A stretch of 64,000 bases of DNA. Origin: Amblyomma americanum. Lineage: Eukaryota; Arthropoda; Arachnida; Ixodida; Ixodidae. Made by a program: the position numbers and the translations under genes. The notes below the pieces were generated by a model. That model had not been told where the DNA came from. It saw nothing but the letters and a program-made list of their open reading frames with translations, and did no database searches. Location of the stretch: assembly GCF_052857255.1 (NCBI RefSeq), contig NC_135505.1, positions 22,838,769 through 22,902,768 of the forward strand, given 5' to 3'. Of the stretch, positions 1-60,661 are shown piece after piece; position 1 is the first letter of the stretch, and each line of letters opens with the position of its first letter.

Positions 1-1124
1 CTGCGCCCCCTTACTGCGTTTTTCTTCTCTCGGTATCTGCTGCGGTGGCCAAAATAAGGGCCCGTCGGTCATCTACCCTTTGCGTTACATGACCTACCCA
101 TTGACTTCAGCTACGGTATCATTAACAGACTTACGTTGCTGTATTTCTGTTCACGTTGTTTCAATAATGTTCCTTTCCAGAGCTCGCTTCAGTATCCTGA
201 ATTGAAGCTGAAACATTTTCGTTAGCCCCATAGCTGAGCACCTGCCAAGATGCAAGGGTTATCGTGTGTGTTCAGTGCATTATAATAGTACTGCTTGGGG
301 CCGCAACATTGGGGTTGAATTAGGAACAACTTGAAAATAAATTGAGGACAGCGCACGGTGCTGTGCAAACGAAAATAGTGGGAAACTGAAGACACCGATG
401 CAGCTGAGAACCCCCCATGGAATGGGGATGAATATCCCCATGGAAATGGAAAAAAATGTAGACCCAGACGGGATATACGGTGTGGTCGCTTTTTAGGGAA
501 ATGCTGGGGATTTCAGGAAAAGCAAAGTAGCCGAAGGCGGCACAATCCAGTGCCAGTGGGGAGATAAATTTATGAATTCTGGGGGATAAGGTGGCCACCG
601 CTCACGCACGGCAGGAATAATTCAAAAGCTTTAGGAGAGTCTTGTTCCGTAGTGAACATAATCTAGATCTAGCCGATCGCGATAATGACTGCAATGACAC
701 GCACTATTGCGCGATTGTCGAATGTTCCAAGGCATCAGAAGTTAAATGCGCGGTAGCCTTTATATGAAAAAAAAAACAGTGCGAGAAAAGAACCAAAAGG
801 AATGCAGCATAGGGGTTCTTTCTACGTGGACACGAGCATTGTTTTCGCGATAGTGATGGAAGATCTGCAGTTGGGCAGTGGTGATGTGGAGCTGTGATTC
901 TCACTTGGTGTTGGGGCTTCCTCCCATATGAGCCATGCTTGCGGCAAACCACATCGCAAGCACCAATTATCGCAACCTTGAGGTGGTAATGGTTGACCTT
1001 GGTTGTACTTCAACTTGGACGTATTGTCCTATTTTCAAACTGCGGCTCCCAATCGCACCTTCGCAACGCGCAGTCATCTCCAGATTGTTGGCATGTACTT
1101 CTGCGCTCTGCGTCCTTAATGCAG

Positions 1125-1275
1125 CGCCCGGTTTGTTTAGTGGCCTTGTGGTAGAGCCTTCGCCTCACATTCGGAAGGTGATGAGTTCGGTCCCTGGTGC
1201 CACCGGGTGCCCACAGGTTATCTAATAGGTACAAGATTTTCCCCGGCTTGGTACTTGACCTTTTTGAGGTAAAGT
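1125..1275 (+). repeat. tRNA-derived SINE, second family (copy 1)
   Basis: A tRNA-like head (AGTGGCCTTGTGGTAGAGC, then a GAGTTCGGTCCC B-box-like motif) is followed by ACCGGGTGCCCAC...GGTACAAG and a TTCCCCGGCTTGG.ACTTG block. The same tail recurs at 39305 and 47735, which shows it is a dispersed family different from the Ruka-type copies. Edges are approximate. Confidence 0.55.
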
Positions 1276-2809
1276 GCTTCGGAAAACCTTGGTTCGTACC
1301 GCTGCCAGACTGCACAGACCTTGTACACCTTTAGAATCTCTGGAGCCTGACCACCAGATAGCGAGAGGTGCGGGAGAGAGCGCACCGGTGGGAAGTGGAC
1401 AAAAAGTGCGTTAGTCTGGGGAAGTGTTGGAAGTGCCGTTCATATTGTAGTGGATAGCACTACAGCTCTCGCTAACGTGGACGAAATGCCGACAACGAAC
1501 AGACCAGCTCTTGTGCATTACGAGAGCTTATTGCCCGTCGCCGCTTCTTTCGTTCAAGTTAGCGCTATCTATTGCAGTGAGGTGCCATTAGACCGATCAC
1601 GGTGTTTTAGAGCGAAAGCTCTACTTCACGACCAAAGCTTCGCAAGCCGATTCGTCGCTGAAACCTTGGCCGTCATATTCTCGTCTTTTTGGATCAAAAC
1701 TCCCACTTGATCGAGCAGTGGCTCGGTCTAAGTCACGTGCAACCAAAATAAGCAGCTTGTAAAGAGTTGGCGTGGCTCGGGAGCAGACAAAGGGGTCTTT
1801 GCCATGCGTGGTAACTGCATTCTGATCGTTCGATGTCGGCTAATCGCAGACCAAATACACAGCCGTGACAGAAAGAACAGGGCAGGGGATGTCAGTCGAT
1901 GTGTCATCTTGTCTTTCCATGTCCCGATGGCAGTCCACCATCATGGCACGGGTCGACATGTAACAATGAAAAAGTGGGCAGAGAAAGCTTCGAGGAGGGG
2001 GGGGGGGAAGTAAATGTACCGCTAGTCGCTTCTCAACACTAAAAAACCAAGAGTCAAACAAACATATATACAAAACATTCAACTTAATTTGCGAAGAAAT
2101 TTCAAAGTACAACGCAAGCATTATCCCAAGAAAAAAATATAATTGCAGGGTGCAGAACGAATCGCACGCCCAACTTCAGATAAAAAAACAAGAAAAAGAA
2201 CGAAAGAAAGGACTGAATAATTAGGACTGTGGGATTACTTAGACGCCATTCAAGCCGTCGATTAGCTCTTGAAATTTAGTTTTGTCAGACTCGGTAGCGA
2301 TATTTGATAGCCAGTAGTATGATAGTGCGTTGTATGAATGACTGCGAAAAGGGATGGTCAACGGGTGGAAATTTGCCGGCCGGTTCATAGTCATTAAGGA
2401 ATGAGTAATGATAAAGCTTGTGAAAAAGCTTTCGGTGGGTAAAAAGTCAGCTGCGGTAACTGAGCGCTTGCTTTTAAAGCTGTGACACTAGTGTGAGGCC
2501 TGTACGCCTACCGTGCGTTTCTGCGAAGTGCAGCGCTGATTTTTTAAATCTTTTTTTTTTTGAGGTATAGATATGGCTTTCTGGTACAATATCAGTGTTG
2601 GCGGACAATGAGAAGCAGGTGATCATGTGATGGCTGGAGCGGCGAGCACATTAGCGTGAACGCTACAGATGTCACGCGGCACATGCGCCGCGGAGTTGCG
2701 TGCAGTAGTGGGCGTTGATGTGTGGCACCGTGCTCGCGGTTTTCGAAATCCTCGCAAAATGGCCAAAAGTTGAGCCACACCGCCGAGCCCTGTTGGAACC
2801 TTCTATACT

Positions 2810-3075
2810 AGTCGCTCATATGGAATTGTGGAAATATGGGGTCCATATGAAATGGAAAAATATATGAACATACATACGTATTTTCTATGGTGTCCATGAA
2901 CTTTCCATAAAATTTCTATTAAACTTCCCCAACATGTGGATGACGTCATACGGAGTCCATAAGCTTCCATTTGCGCTTTCTACAATGTGGATATCGGCTC
3001 CATATACTCCATACTGACTCCATATAAATTATATGAAATTATGGGACTCGCCTTATGGAAACATTCAATAGGGAG
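2810..3075. repeat. TCCATA/TATGGA-rich repeat block
   Basis: An AT-rich block in which the hexamer TCCATA and its complement TATGGA recur many times, often as CTCCATA or GGTCCATA, in both orientations. It looks like a decayed MITE or satellite-like array. There is no coding potential. Confidence 0.4.
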
Positions 3076-6000
3076 GACAATCGCGTTTTAGAAATTCTGA
3101 AAAGATATGGCTCTCCCTAAGGGGAAGCTACAATTCTATTTACAACCAGGCGCCTAAGGCCACAGTTAAGTGCTGGAGATTTTTAACGGACTTGCCAGGT
3201 AGCTTTGTAATGCCGAGCGTTTCTCAGGCTCAAAAGCTGATTTTTTTTCCCGCGTACTACGCCAGCAATGATACTTACCATGCTATCCGTTGTAAGAGGA
3301 GCCCTTTTGAATTTCTGGACACTAAAGCATGTTATTGTGAAATGCATTGAAATACGCACTGAATGAAGCTGGTTGTTCACAAAAGTGAGCGAAGAGTGAT
3401 TGTTACCAGAGCAGCAGGACATTGTAGAGCAGGGTATATGGTTTTAATGACTGCAGAAAAGAGAATAAAGAGAACAACTTGTCACGGTGCAGTTTAAAAT
3501 AACCGTAATTTTTTTTCTGACACCATATTATTTCTAATGCGCTCTAACCTGTCTTTCAAACGGCCAGCAGCGGCGTTAAACGCTATTTCGCGCATAAAAG
3601 GGTTATTATGATTAACTTGTTTTCTGCAATCTGTCGACATGCGTGGCTCAAAAGCCACGTTTCAACCTTGAAAAGCCTATATACTTTAAAAATGTTGGGT
3701 GCCAGTTTCGCTGGATCGCCAGGCATAAAGCAAAGCAGGGCTATGTATGAGGCGTGACTGTGCGGCTGGTAAACTATTTTTTTTTTCGTATCGCGTGACC
3801 GCCTAGGAAAGGCGTTCGCGGCTCTGGACGCGTTTGAGCCGCTGCCCCACCACATGTGCCAAGCTGCGAAGACGGATGACTTGCGTAGGTTCTGGGCAAA
3901 CATTGGACTCTATAACACAGGCGCGTCTAACGCAACCTTAGAAATACGGGACGTAAGAACATCGCTGCTGTGCTTGCAAAGGGAACGTCCATTTTCACTC
4001 GGTGCTGCATTCTTCATTCGCGCCACGCACGCAGCACGGCGCCTATTTTTTATATGACCTGGCGAGTCGCTTTTTATCTTGTTACCAGAAACGGCAAAAC
4101 AGTGGCATGAGCGGCAAGATAAGATTTCTCAAAGCGTGGACGAGTACTTTTCGATCCTGCCATGCCCTCGGTCGACGCGCTCACAGCCGAACGCATTGAA
4201 GCGGGAGCGCATGGGACGCGGTCTTTGTCGAAAGTGAAGTGCCTTGTGTATCTAATCGCTCTGCGGACGGGAACGCCGATCGCTGGCGCGTTGCTGAGCC
4301 GGTGTTCACCTTTTGTGTGCGCGGCGTGGCCGGGGCTTGTGAACGCTATCTGCTCGGTAATCTCGCGAAAGCAAGAAACTCCATTGCAAGGTCAAAAGGT
4401 GATGGGGCAGGCTAGCTTCGTGCGCGTTGCACGTAAGCAACCATGGGATAGTGATTGCGAGCTACTCTAGCAAAAAAGTTATTGCTGCCGTCGGTAAGGC
4501 ACTGCTTTATGGAAGCACACTTTTGACGAAAATCCTCTGAACAACTTGCTGGATCTGATTTCATGCACCCTGCATGTGCGGCCTGGCTGTAGATGCTGCC
4601 TGTGCTTCTGCGGCGGTCAGATACAAGGGCGATGGGGTTTCGGGCAGGAGTCCTAAGGTTCGAAGAAAGGGTTTTACTTGCGCGAGTGCCGTCCTGTGGC
4701 ACGCGAAGTTATCGAGCAGACAAATTATATAATCGAGCTGATCGGTACAGTTCCTCCGGGATTTTGATAAGTTCCCTTACCTGTGCAGGCTATGTGCGAG
4801 GCAACAAGCGTCAGTCATCATAACTGAAGATGGTTCCTTTAAAAATATTTGAGATGTCAAAGTAGGATTGGAGTTTTCCGCTGCCATGGAGGCGAGAAAA
4901 TTGACCGTTTGAAAGAAAAGGAGAGGTCGATACGAGGACGGAGCAGTCCACTTTAGACACTGGCGCTAATTATGCCAAAATCAAATTGACACATTTAATA
5001 ACGAAGCGGTAGAAAAACAAATTTAGCGGGACATATGCTCTACTTACGCTGCCTTTAACCTAAAGAGCATTGTTTTAGTTTGCTAGCTATTCCTTGGCTA
5101 TCCTAGTTGTACCGTGCGCTGTCCACAGCCTCCTACATCGTAAGAGCGACTTCTGCAGACCCAACCTAGAACGGCTCAGCAGTTGAATGACAAAAAAAAA
5201 AATTTGCTAACGACATACCTCGACGATGTGCTCACCACTTACTCGGTTGCAGTAATTTTGGTAAAACTAAAATTTCTAACTCTCATTGAGTGAGTGCTTT
5301 GCTCTTCTCTTGTTATATCAAAACGGTATTCAGAGCTCTTCGGAATTATAATTGATAAAGTACCCAGAAATTCGGTCCTGCTCCGGGACTAAGAGACAAT
5401 AAATGTATCGCATCCGTGAATGCACTGGTTTCCAATGACCCGTGTCACCCGATGTGACCACGAGTAGCCGTTTCTCGTGAGCGCATCTTCATGTCTCGGG
5501 CCTTACGGTGCGCCTGGCCTTCGCCAGCGGGTAGTTTCTAGCAACGACCTACAACGACACTGTACACACCTCACGTAGCTGCGTTAGCAAAACATTAATT
5601 TGCAAATAGGCAGAGATACGCCAACTGTTGGAATAATTACAATAATTTTACACAGCAGTACTACAACCTTTGGAATTCTTTCTGTCAAGATTATTTAAAC
5701 AACGACGCTGAGTACCGGTCCCGAAATGTGGGTAGCAAACGTCTATAGAAATCCCATCTCGCCGAATAAAACACTCGGTCGTTCAGGCACAATTACTTAT
5801 ACAGCGAAATTGTTGTGAAGTCGTGATCAATTTAATCATTGACAAAAAATTTCACAATTAGTCTGGAACGCCAACAATTTTCAGTGGAAGGTACTGTGGG
5901 GCAAAACAGAGCACAGCATTTCCTCAGCACTTGCAGGAGATGCGTTCAGAAGAAACATTCGCCTAGCCACATGAAGAAAAGCAGTGGCCGATTGGTCTTG

Positions 6001-6756
6001 CACCTAAAGGGTGGCCTGTTTGCGCCATTCTTAGCAATAGTGGCCCAGAATGGCATAATTATTTTTGTATGAATATCCCCAATGCAGGGGGAGAACTGAG
6101 GCTACACTTGAAGCGGACAAGCAGAAAATGTCCCGGTTCGATATTTTTTTAAAGTAGAACTCTAAAACTGCCAGCGTTTTTCAGTGCTGTAAAGTGAGCG
6201 GCAATGTTAGCATATCTTGAGTGGAGTCAGCACGACAATAGACCCAAACACATGAAGACCGAAGCACAACGCTGACACTATCAACAACTTCACTCACGGG
6301 AAAGACAGCCTGTACAGGGACGACATGACATTTTCTGCTGTGTGTTGTTCCTTAGATTTGATGAAGCACAACTTCTGCGTATACGCTCTACGCAAGAACT
6401 CTTTCTTTGGTTGTCAGATTGACTGGAGGTGTGTGCCAGTTTTGTACAAGTCTTTTAATATGTTTTATTCTACGAAAGGTGAACGCACGTTAAAATCAGC
6501 GGAGTGTCAAAGCGGTTTCATTTTAAGCCTCTTTGTCCTTCACAGAAGACCAAGTGCCGCCACCATATTTTGCTGCGGCCATCACTTTCGAGAAGGAAGA
6601 AAATCACTGCACGGGCACTGTACCAGAAAAATTGCGCCAAGAGGGAAAGCCCACGTCGGGACAGCAGGGCTGTTTGCCCATGAAGTGCACAACTATAAAT
6701 GAGAACGCATTATTTAGGACACCCTCGTTCATATTTCTTACTACCGTGGCGGCTTT

Positions 6757-6986
6757 GGCCGCCGCGGTGGCTGAATGGTTATGGTGCTCAGCTGCTGACC
6801 TGAAAGGCGCCGGTTTGATCCCGGCCGTGGCGTTAGAATTTCGATGGAGGTGAAATTGTAGAAACTCGTGTACTGTGCGACGTCAGTGCACGTTAAGGAA
6901 CTACAGATGGTCGAAACTTCCGGAGGCCCTAACTACGGCGTCCCTCATAGCCTGAGTCGCTTTGGGACGTTAAACCCCCATACAAA
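6757..6986 (+). mobile_element. tRNA-derived SINE with 9-bp target duplication
   Basis: This 230-bp element begins with a tRNA-like head (GCCGCGGTGGCTGAATGG... with a GGTTTGATCCC B box). It continues with the body shared by many copies here (ATGGAGG, TACTGTGCGACGTCAGTGCA, GGTCGAAA..TCCGGAG) and ends TGGGACGTTAAACCCCCATACAAA. It is flanked by direct repeats GGCGGCTTT at 6748-6756 and 6987-6995, showing retrotransposition. Confidence 0.85.
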
Positions 6987-7846
6987 GGCGGCTTTCAGAT
7001 CTAGCGCATGGTAGCACAAATGGTCGGGCGTTCCTGTTATGAAGCATTGAATTTTGTTGATAAAACAAGAATTTGAGTGTCGTTGACTGCTGACTCGTGA
7101 CTCTTGGTCACCGCTACAACTTAAAACATTGCTACCAAGAAATATTAACGAAAACAAAGATGCTGTATGAAGCCAATAAATGATCACGTTAGGTGCGTGT
7201 AGCAGTCGCAGTTCATTCGGCCGATGGGTTTGGACGGCTACTTCCTGGCACGTACTGAACAGAACAAGGAAAGGTTCCGCAAGAACAATTTCGGATTGGA
7301 AAGAAAAATGACCGCTAACGACATCCTGAACGACCCAGAGGCCTCCAACCACATATAGTCCACACGATGACTTCAGCGGCGGAAGTGCCGCTGAACAGTC
7401 GTGGAGGTCAGAGCCTGACACATTTCGCGACGCCTGTGCTTGATTCCAGAGGTACAAGTTTTCGATAAAAATACTGCATCGGTTTTTGTCGAGCCATTAC
7501 GTCGTTTGAAACGGTATGTACCAGTCAGCAAAAGGAGCCACTCTTCTCATGTGCGGGGTTTCAAGTTTCCGGTTGTTGTCGCTGTTGCAAGTTATTTGTG
7601 CCCTTAGAGAGTCCAACATTAATTGCTGGGCGATTAGTCAGGCATGGTTGTTGTCGGTTGAGCGCTTTGTTCTGTCCCTTCCTTGTTTGGCTTCGAGCCG
7701 TTGCGCTCGTTTACAAGAACCTTAGAGTGCGTTTGAAACAAATTGGTAAGAAATTCTATGAGCTTAAAAAAATGCGCTTCTATGTCCTGACCTTTCCGTT
7801 TATACACTCTTCTTAGATGATAAATCTGAGAGGATCCTGGTGTGGG

Positions 7847-7985
7847 CTAGTTGGTGCATACTTTCTTCGACACCGATAGACACAGCCTAACAGAACGAGG
7901 ACGAGAAGAAACACGAAAACACAGCGCCCGTCCTGTGTTTCGTGTTTCTTCTCGTCCTCGTTCCATTGCGCTGTGTAAATCTGTG
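7847..7985. repeat. Foldback element with 25-bp perfect arms
   Basis: Arms at 7894-7918 and 7938-7962 are perfect 25-bp inverted repeats rich in GACGAG/AGAAACACG, with a 19-bp loop containing GCGCCCGTCCTGTGT. It is preceded by CTAGTTGGTGCATACTT, a motif also found next to other foldback-like sequences in the window (see findings). Confidence 0.7.
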
Positions 7986-8286
7986 TCGTAGATAAATCTG
8001 AAAATTCAGACGACGACCATTAAATACGAGACGTTTCCGCTCCCCTACGCGAGCCTTGTCCGCAACGAATTGACAGAAGCAGCGATAAGTATGCTTTTCA
8101 ACAGTGCGCAAGGAGTGCGTGTACAGGGGTTGGGCTTCCATCACTGTGATTTAGATTGTGACTTGTCGTTAGTGTGATTCTAGGCTCGTGACGAGGGCAA
8201 ATGGAACGCAGACTTTAAGTTGTTAAAATGTTAGATGTGCCGGCGCTCCTTTCCCTTTCGACATGAGCCCACTTGATGTCGTCAAA

Positions 8287-8478
8287 TTATGATTCCAGGT
8301 GAAAGCGAGAAAATAACTTCTTTTTGGTAGCAAGTACGAGCGCCCTGCCCCAGTCGATGCCGTGGCCTGTTGATACGCAGTGCTCGGCGATAGCATTGGA
8401 AGCCATTTTTTTTTTGTTTGGGAGTTGCCAGTATTGCCAATATAAGCACAGTCGCAGCTGGAACGTGGGATGCTGCAA
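8287..8478 (-). pseudogene. Penelope-like element fragment, C-terminal end
   Basis: A 63-codon minus-strand frame reads A-E-H-C-V-S-T-G-H-G-I-D-W-G-R-A and ends F-S-R-F-H-L-E-S. The pattern A-E-H..TGH.IDW..A.V......R..LES resembles the region after the GIY-YIG domain in arthropod Penelope-like retroelements. It is a short, isolated relic and the identification rests on pattern only. Confidence 0.45.
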
Positions 8479-8903
8479 AATTTTCTTTTGGAATTACATT
8501 TTTACGTTCACCACCCACACATCTTCTTACAAGCTGTGTGAAAACTCCTTAACCAAGGATCGGTACTGGTAAGGCGAGGCCAGACCGAGCAGAAGACGCT
8601 ACGCTAATAGACGAAGTGTGACGAGTTAGGGCAACCTCTCAGACTGCATCCGGCGTTTCTCTAAATTTATACATCCAGTCTTCATAAAATGCAAATGCGT
8701 TATTTAATCGAACAAACCTGTTGTCTAACCGTACCTTGAATCTGCACTTGACTTCTCTTGTGGCTGGTTCGAACTCGTAGTCAACAAGCAACAAGCTGTA
8801 GCATGCATCTGGGGAGAGGGGGTATTGACCTATTTATGTTTAAACGGGAAACTCTAACTCCTGGCTGTATTTTACCAACCGTAATATTTTTTTTCCACCT
8901 CAG

Positions 8904-56226
<47,323 letters not shown>

Positions 56227-56372
56227 TCGCTGCCAGCAACAGTCACAGTGCTTCTGTCGCCCTAGGCGCTTGCTTTTATTAAGCCTTACTATTGTTCGCA
56301 TTGTTATTGCTGTCATGTATTTTTATGCGCTTATAAAACGCTTTTACGCCCCGTGTTTGAGATGGGCATAAG

Positions 56373-56378
56373 AATAAA
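56373..56378 (+). terminator. Poly(A) signal of the MRP gene
   Basis: AATAAA lies about 150 bp after the stop codon and is the first canonical hexamer after it. It implies a short 3' UTR ending near 56390-56400. The T/G-rich stretch just downstream fits a cleavage region. Confidence 0.7.
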
Positions 56379-56399
56379 ACTACTTCTGCTTGGTAGAGC

Positions 56400-59173
56400 A
56401 GTTACTTGAAAAACCAAACGTTCGCTGCGACGGCGCGTCTTTTGATTATGTTGAACGGCCTGGAACTGTGGAAGGTAAAGAGCGGTTCGGTGTTTTTAAG
56501 GGGGCCCAGAGCCATTAGAATTCATGCAGTAGATGTTCACATTTCTTTCTGCAACTAACCAGTAAGTGGCGCTAAAGACCCACGAGCCTCAACTTAAGCA
56601 GCGCGAATGAAATGTTCAGTTTTCTCAATCTCCGCTGTTACCTTTCGAACTAGAAAAACGTCCCATCTCGCAGCTGTTAAGGCTTATTCCTAGGTTGAAC
56701 GGTGACCTGTGATTACGGTGTAACCGTAAGTGCAGAGAAGAAAGCAGAGGTGGAAGGTAGTGGAGAGTGGTAGTGAGTGGCATGTGTGTCCTGGGAGCGC
56801 CTTCATGCCCTAGCATTAGAATGGACACTGCTAACAAAAATCGCAATCGCATTCTGTTCGTAGCTGATGCCGAGTGGCAACCTGCCCACCTGGCTATAAC
56901 GAACTTGATATACTACCTATAGGAGCTTGCTATACTAGACCGTATACAGCGAACCTTAGTATTCCGCCTCTAGTATGACGAACCTAAGTATGCCACCTCG
57001 GCTACAACGAACTTTCATGTGTTAACGTCTTCTGTAACTAATGCTTGGCTGCAAACTCGTCCAAACGATCCACCGAAATAGGATCACTGTACAGCGAGAT
57101 ATACATGTTAAGCTCTAGTAACACTCATCACTAACGGCGGCGGAATGCTGAAGACCAAGTTGTTAGCATGCGCAAGCACACGCCAGATAACACTGGAACT
57201 TGCCTATGCAGGGCGTCAACGCACGAATGCATCTACTGGCTACACTTACGCCTCTCTTTGCCCGCGAATTTTGTCCTTCCAGGCCATCCTCTAGGGCATC
57301 CATAACTGCACGAGGTGCTTGGAGGTTCCAAAATTTCGTTTCTTGTTTTTTTCATCCAGACTAGAAAGCGGTAGTGAGTAGCAAGCACGTGGGGCTGAAA
57401 GCACCTTCCTTATTACGGCGTAATCGGAAGGTTCACTCAAACAGAAGTTGCAAGCGTAGTCTGCCAGTGGCGCGTGGCCCACCTACCATGGTGAGCAGGT
57501 TAGTTCACGATACTGTAAACTTCAGCTGTGGCAACTACAGAGGGTTTTAAATTATGACCTACAATTAAAAACGTTGCGAGGGCAGATACCCACGGTATCG
57601 CAAACAAAATTACACTGGAAAAACTAAGCACCGGCAGCCATATACCTTCCAAGTCTGCCGTGAGGGCGCCAGACGGCGCCCCGTGCTGGCGAGATGTGTG
57701 CAGCGCACCTGCCTCGTCGATAACAATCGGTACGTAGGCATTGACGGGCGAGGGTACACTTTAAGTCCTTATTATGATTTTGCATATGATAGCGGTCTCG
57801 TTTCTTTCACTGCCTGCTCCATCCCTTGACTCACAGCACCATTCGTAGGCAGCCCCCACATCTTGTGAGCATTTCGTAACACTATCGGCACCTGCTCTGC
57901 ACATCTCCGGCAGGATATCCGCACGGGATGCGCTCACTGCAAGCATGCGCACGTTGCCTACACTCCCGCTGGCTGCAACTTCACCAGAATTCACCCTGCT
58001 TGTGACATGGAAGGACCAGTTTCACTCGTGAGCTCTGTTGCTATGACCTTCGAACACAGGTTACCACGCGTCAATAATGCAATGGAGTAGTGTGTATTGC
58101 ATCTCAGTATCTTTCCAGTACTACCATAGCTGCGGTGGGTGCTGAGGCCACGTCCTGACCCTGTAAAATGTAGTGGCAGTATAAAATTGGCCTATGAGCA
58201 TATATTAAACTGCGTGCTTTAAAGTGTGCATGAGTTTCCGGAGTTAAGCGTGTGCGACTCTTGCGTAGGCTAAAATAGTTTTTTCAACATCGCTGCGCGC
58301 TTCAAAGCAGGACCCCGCGCTTCGGAGTGAGTCTGTCGTTACTGAGTTTTACAGCGGCAGCGCTCGTTCTTGGGTTTCGCGTCGTAGTAGTATGCAGTAG
58401 TCTGTCGTACTCGTGGTTACCGTGCAAATGAGAAGGTAAGAGGTGAGCGAAGAAATGCGTAACTGGCTGGTGGTTACCGAGGGTGGTTACAAAGAAAGGA
58501 GGATGGTATGGCGACACCGTGAGAACACAAAATCGGTACCTGGTGGCCATGGGAACCAACCGGAGGGTGTAGTTACCCATGAAGGAGGAGGAAGGTTGCC
58601 GTGGAACGCGAGTATGGCGAGACGAGGGGGGTAAGGCAAAAATGTATCAAAGCCTACCGTGGTAACCATCCGGGACGTGGTTACCGTTGAAGGAGGATGT
58701 AGAGTGTGCTGACAGGGCAGGAATGTAGCACGATCCATCTACGGCAGCTGCTGCGAAACGCACCGCCCGAGGAGAGGATCGTCGGAGGCGCTGCTCTTCG
58801 AGGGCGGCGAACTGAAGAGGAGACCGAGACGAAAAAAAAACGAATATGCGTGGAAAACTAAAGAGGGCTACCGAGAGCTATACAGATGTGAGGTCGCTCT
58901 CGTAGTCTCTACCAGAACGTATCTTGAACTAATACCCGAATAACAAGAGCTGAATCTCGAGTTGACCAGTGGTAACCACACTGTCAATTATTTCGAGTGA
59001 CGATTCTGCCGCTCATAGGCCTAAAAAAGCCTGTTTGTTGACAAAAATGGTTTCCGTTCTAAAAAAAAAACATTGACTACTAGGTAGAAGTTATAGTTGT
59101 TTTCGTCTTCAGTTGTGACGAAGAGCGTAACGTCTCGCAAAACGCTTGCATTGCGCGTACGTTAGCCTGCGTA
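56400..59173. other. Intergenic region, no supported gene
   Basis: After the MRP poly(A) site there are no frames with recognisable domains. Two low-order repeats are visible: a degenerate array around CTATAACGAACTT/CTACAACGAACTT at about 56895-57020, and a GGTTACC-rich block at about 58465-58700. I see nothing else I can name. Confidence 0.6.
58465..58700. repeat. GGTTACC-rich degenerate block
   Basis: The motif GTGGTTACC or a variant (GTAGTTACC, GTGGTAACC) recurs about six times, often followed by AAGGAGGA. It is probably a decayed minisatellite. Confidence 0.45.
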
Positions 59174-59455
59174 TTGTTAGGAGTGGGGCTCCGACCCCAT
59201 AGCAGGAAACCGGTGTTGGGGGATTGCGCTTCGATCCCACCGCTGCCACCAGTTGTTAGATGCGGGCCCCTGGTTCGCCTGTGCCGTCTCTCGCCAAGGT
59301 CGGTGTCGCTGGGTTCCGGATCGGGAGCCTGCTGTAGTGGGGGTGACGAAGAGATGAGAGGGTCTTCGAGGTGAAGAAGAGACTGAAGGGTTTATTTACA
59401 TTTATACAAAGATTGAAAAAGTGAATCGGGAGCTGGCTGATCACACGCCAGATCG
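59174..59455 (-). repeat. LTR, left copy (part shared with the right copy)
   Basis: It begins TTGTTAGGAGTGGGGCTCCG. Only the part that can be compared with the cut-off right copy is marked; the LTR probably continues rightward, perhaps to about 60300. It includes a 79-bp leading unit that ends in GATCCCACCGCTGCCACCAG and a second TTGTTAG edge at 59253. Confidence 0.85.
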
Positions 59456-60024
59456 GTGCTTAAATAGGGTCCGCTGTCCCCAGGTCCCTAGTTGGGGAAT
59501 CTAGTTCATTAAAAATGCGTCGAATCACTGTGATTTAGATCACGTGTCCAGTCTTCCGGGTCCGTCCCCAGCCACACACTCTTGCCACTTCTGGCAGATT
59601 AGGGTCCGCGCTGTCCAGGCTTCAGTGATGAATAGCCCGAAGCGGGTCCCATGGCCGCGTCGAAGGTCAGTCACCTGCACTTCACAGCGGCAACGTTGGA
59701 GCGAAAGGATCCCACCGCAGTTCGCAGAAGCTTTCACGTGGAGCGTAGGGACCGAAAGGCTACCACTGCCGTTTGCAGAAGGTTCCACGTATATGGAAAA
59801 GCGCAGTCTAAGACGAAGTTGTTTTCGAAGCACGAGGATTCCGGCGACGTTGGCTTAGTCAAACCCGGCCGCATTTGTCACGGCTCATTTGCAGTCCCGC
59901 CGCTCGCCGGCTCCCCCGTCGTCCCCTCCGGGAGAAACATGTCCCGGGTGGGTCCGGCGTTGAGAACAAAAGACAGGTTCACCAAAGCCGTTCTCAGACA
60001 GCGGAGGGCCGTTTCACCCCGTAA

Positions 60025-60048
60025 ACAGCAGGGGGGGGGGGGGGGGAA
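60025..60048. repeat. Long G homopolymer
   Basis: An uninterrupted run of about 17 G residues lies in the left LTR or 3' non-coding part of the Gypsy-type element. The exact length is likely to be unreliable in the assembly. Confidence 0.9.
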
Positions 60049-60661
60049 GGACCCTTGTAGACGCCACCACCTGCACTCGTGGCGCCGCAACCACATCGAC
60101 GGCCCTTTGAAGCCTCTGTCGATTGATGATTCCCAGTGGCTTGAATATTCTTGGCATGTTGGCGTCTCCAAACGTAACAGCTCCTCCGCGGCCAGGACAA
60201 TCTCGATCGGCCAGTGGTCACAATCACTGGTCGAGGAGAGATGACTTGAGTTGTAGCGTGGAAGGCCCTTCTTCATCTTGTCTGCAAGCACAGAGTAGAG
60301 TCCTAAACCTCGGACAACGGAGGCATTAGTCGAAATCAGCCACTCAACATGGCGCCACTCCCCAGGCAGTGCACGAAATTCACCCGAGAGCCGCCAGGCT
60401 GTTATGCAATACTACTGCATTGTCAATGTAAACGTAAGCACAAAATTTTGTAGCTGACAGCAATAATCTCGGCTACTAAGAACAGCTTCCATGTCTGCCA
60501 AATTCGCTGCCAAAGCCCGATTCGCCGAACACGGCTTGAAGAGAGGTGGCAAATTTGGAAGCAAAAGAAAAAGTATAATAGGACTCCACTCCAAAACAAA
60601 GCTAACTAGTACCTAAAAAAATACGAAAAGGCACCGAATTGCCACCGAACGGATACCTCAA

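Larger units (their letters stand above)
1..8903. other. Upstream region, no supported gene
   Basis: I could not find the first MRP exon (a short ATG exon ending in phase 0) or a convincing promoter here. Open frames are short and without family features. Recognisable content is limited to a tRNA-derived SINE near 1125, a G-run near 1995, a TCCATA-rich block near 2800-3110, a SINE at 6757, a foldback at 7894 and a Penelope-like relic near 8290. The stretches 3110-6745 and 7000-7840 show nothing I can name. This could be intron 1 or intergenic DNA. Confidence 0.5.

Noticed and set aside
6945..7457. 170-codon open frame on the minus strand
   Set aside because: Its end lies in the 3' part of a SINE, it has no domain or signal, and no splice or poly(A) context supports it.
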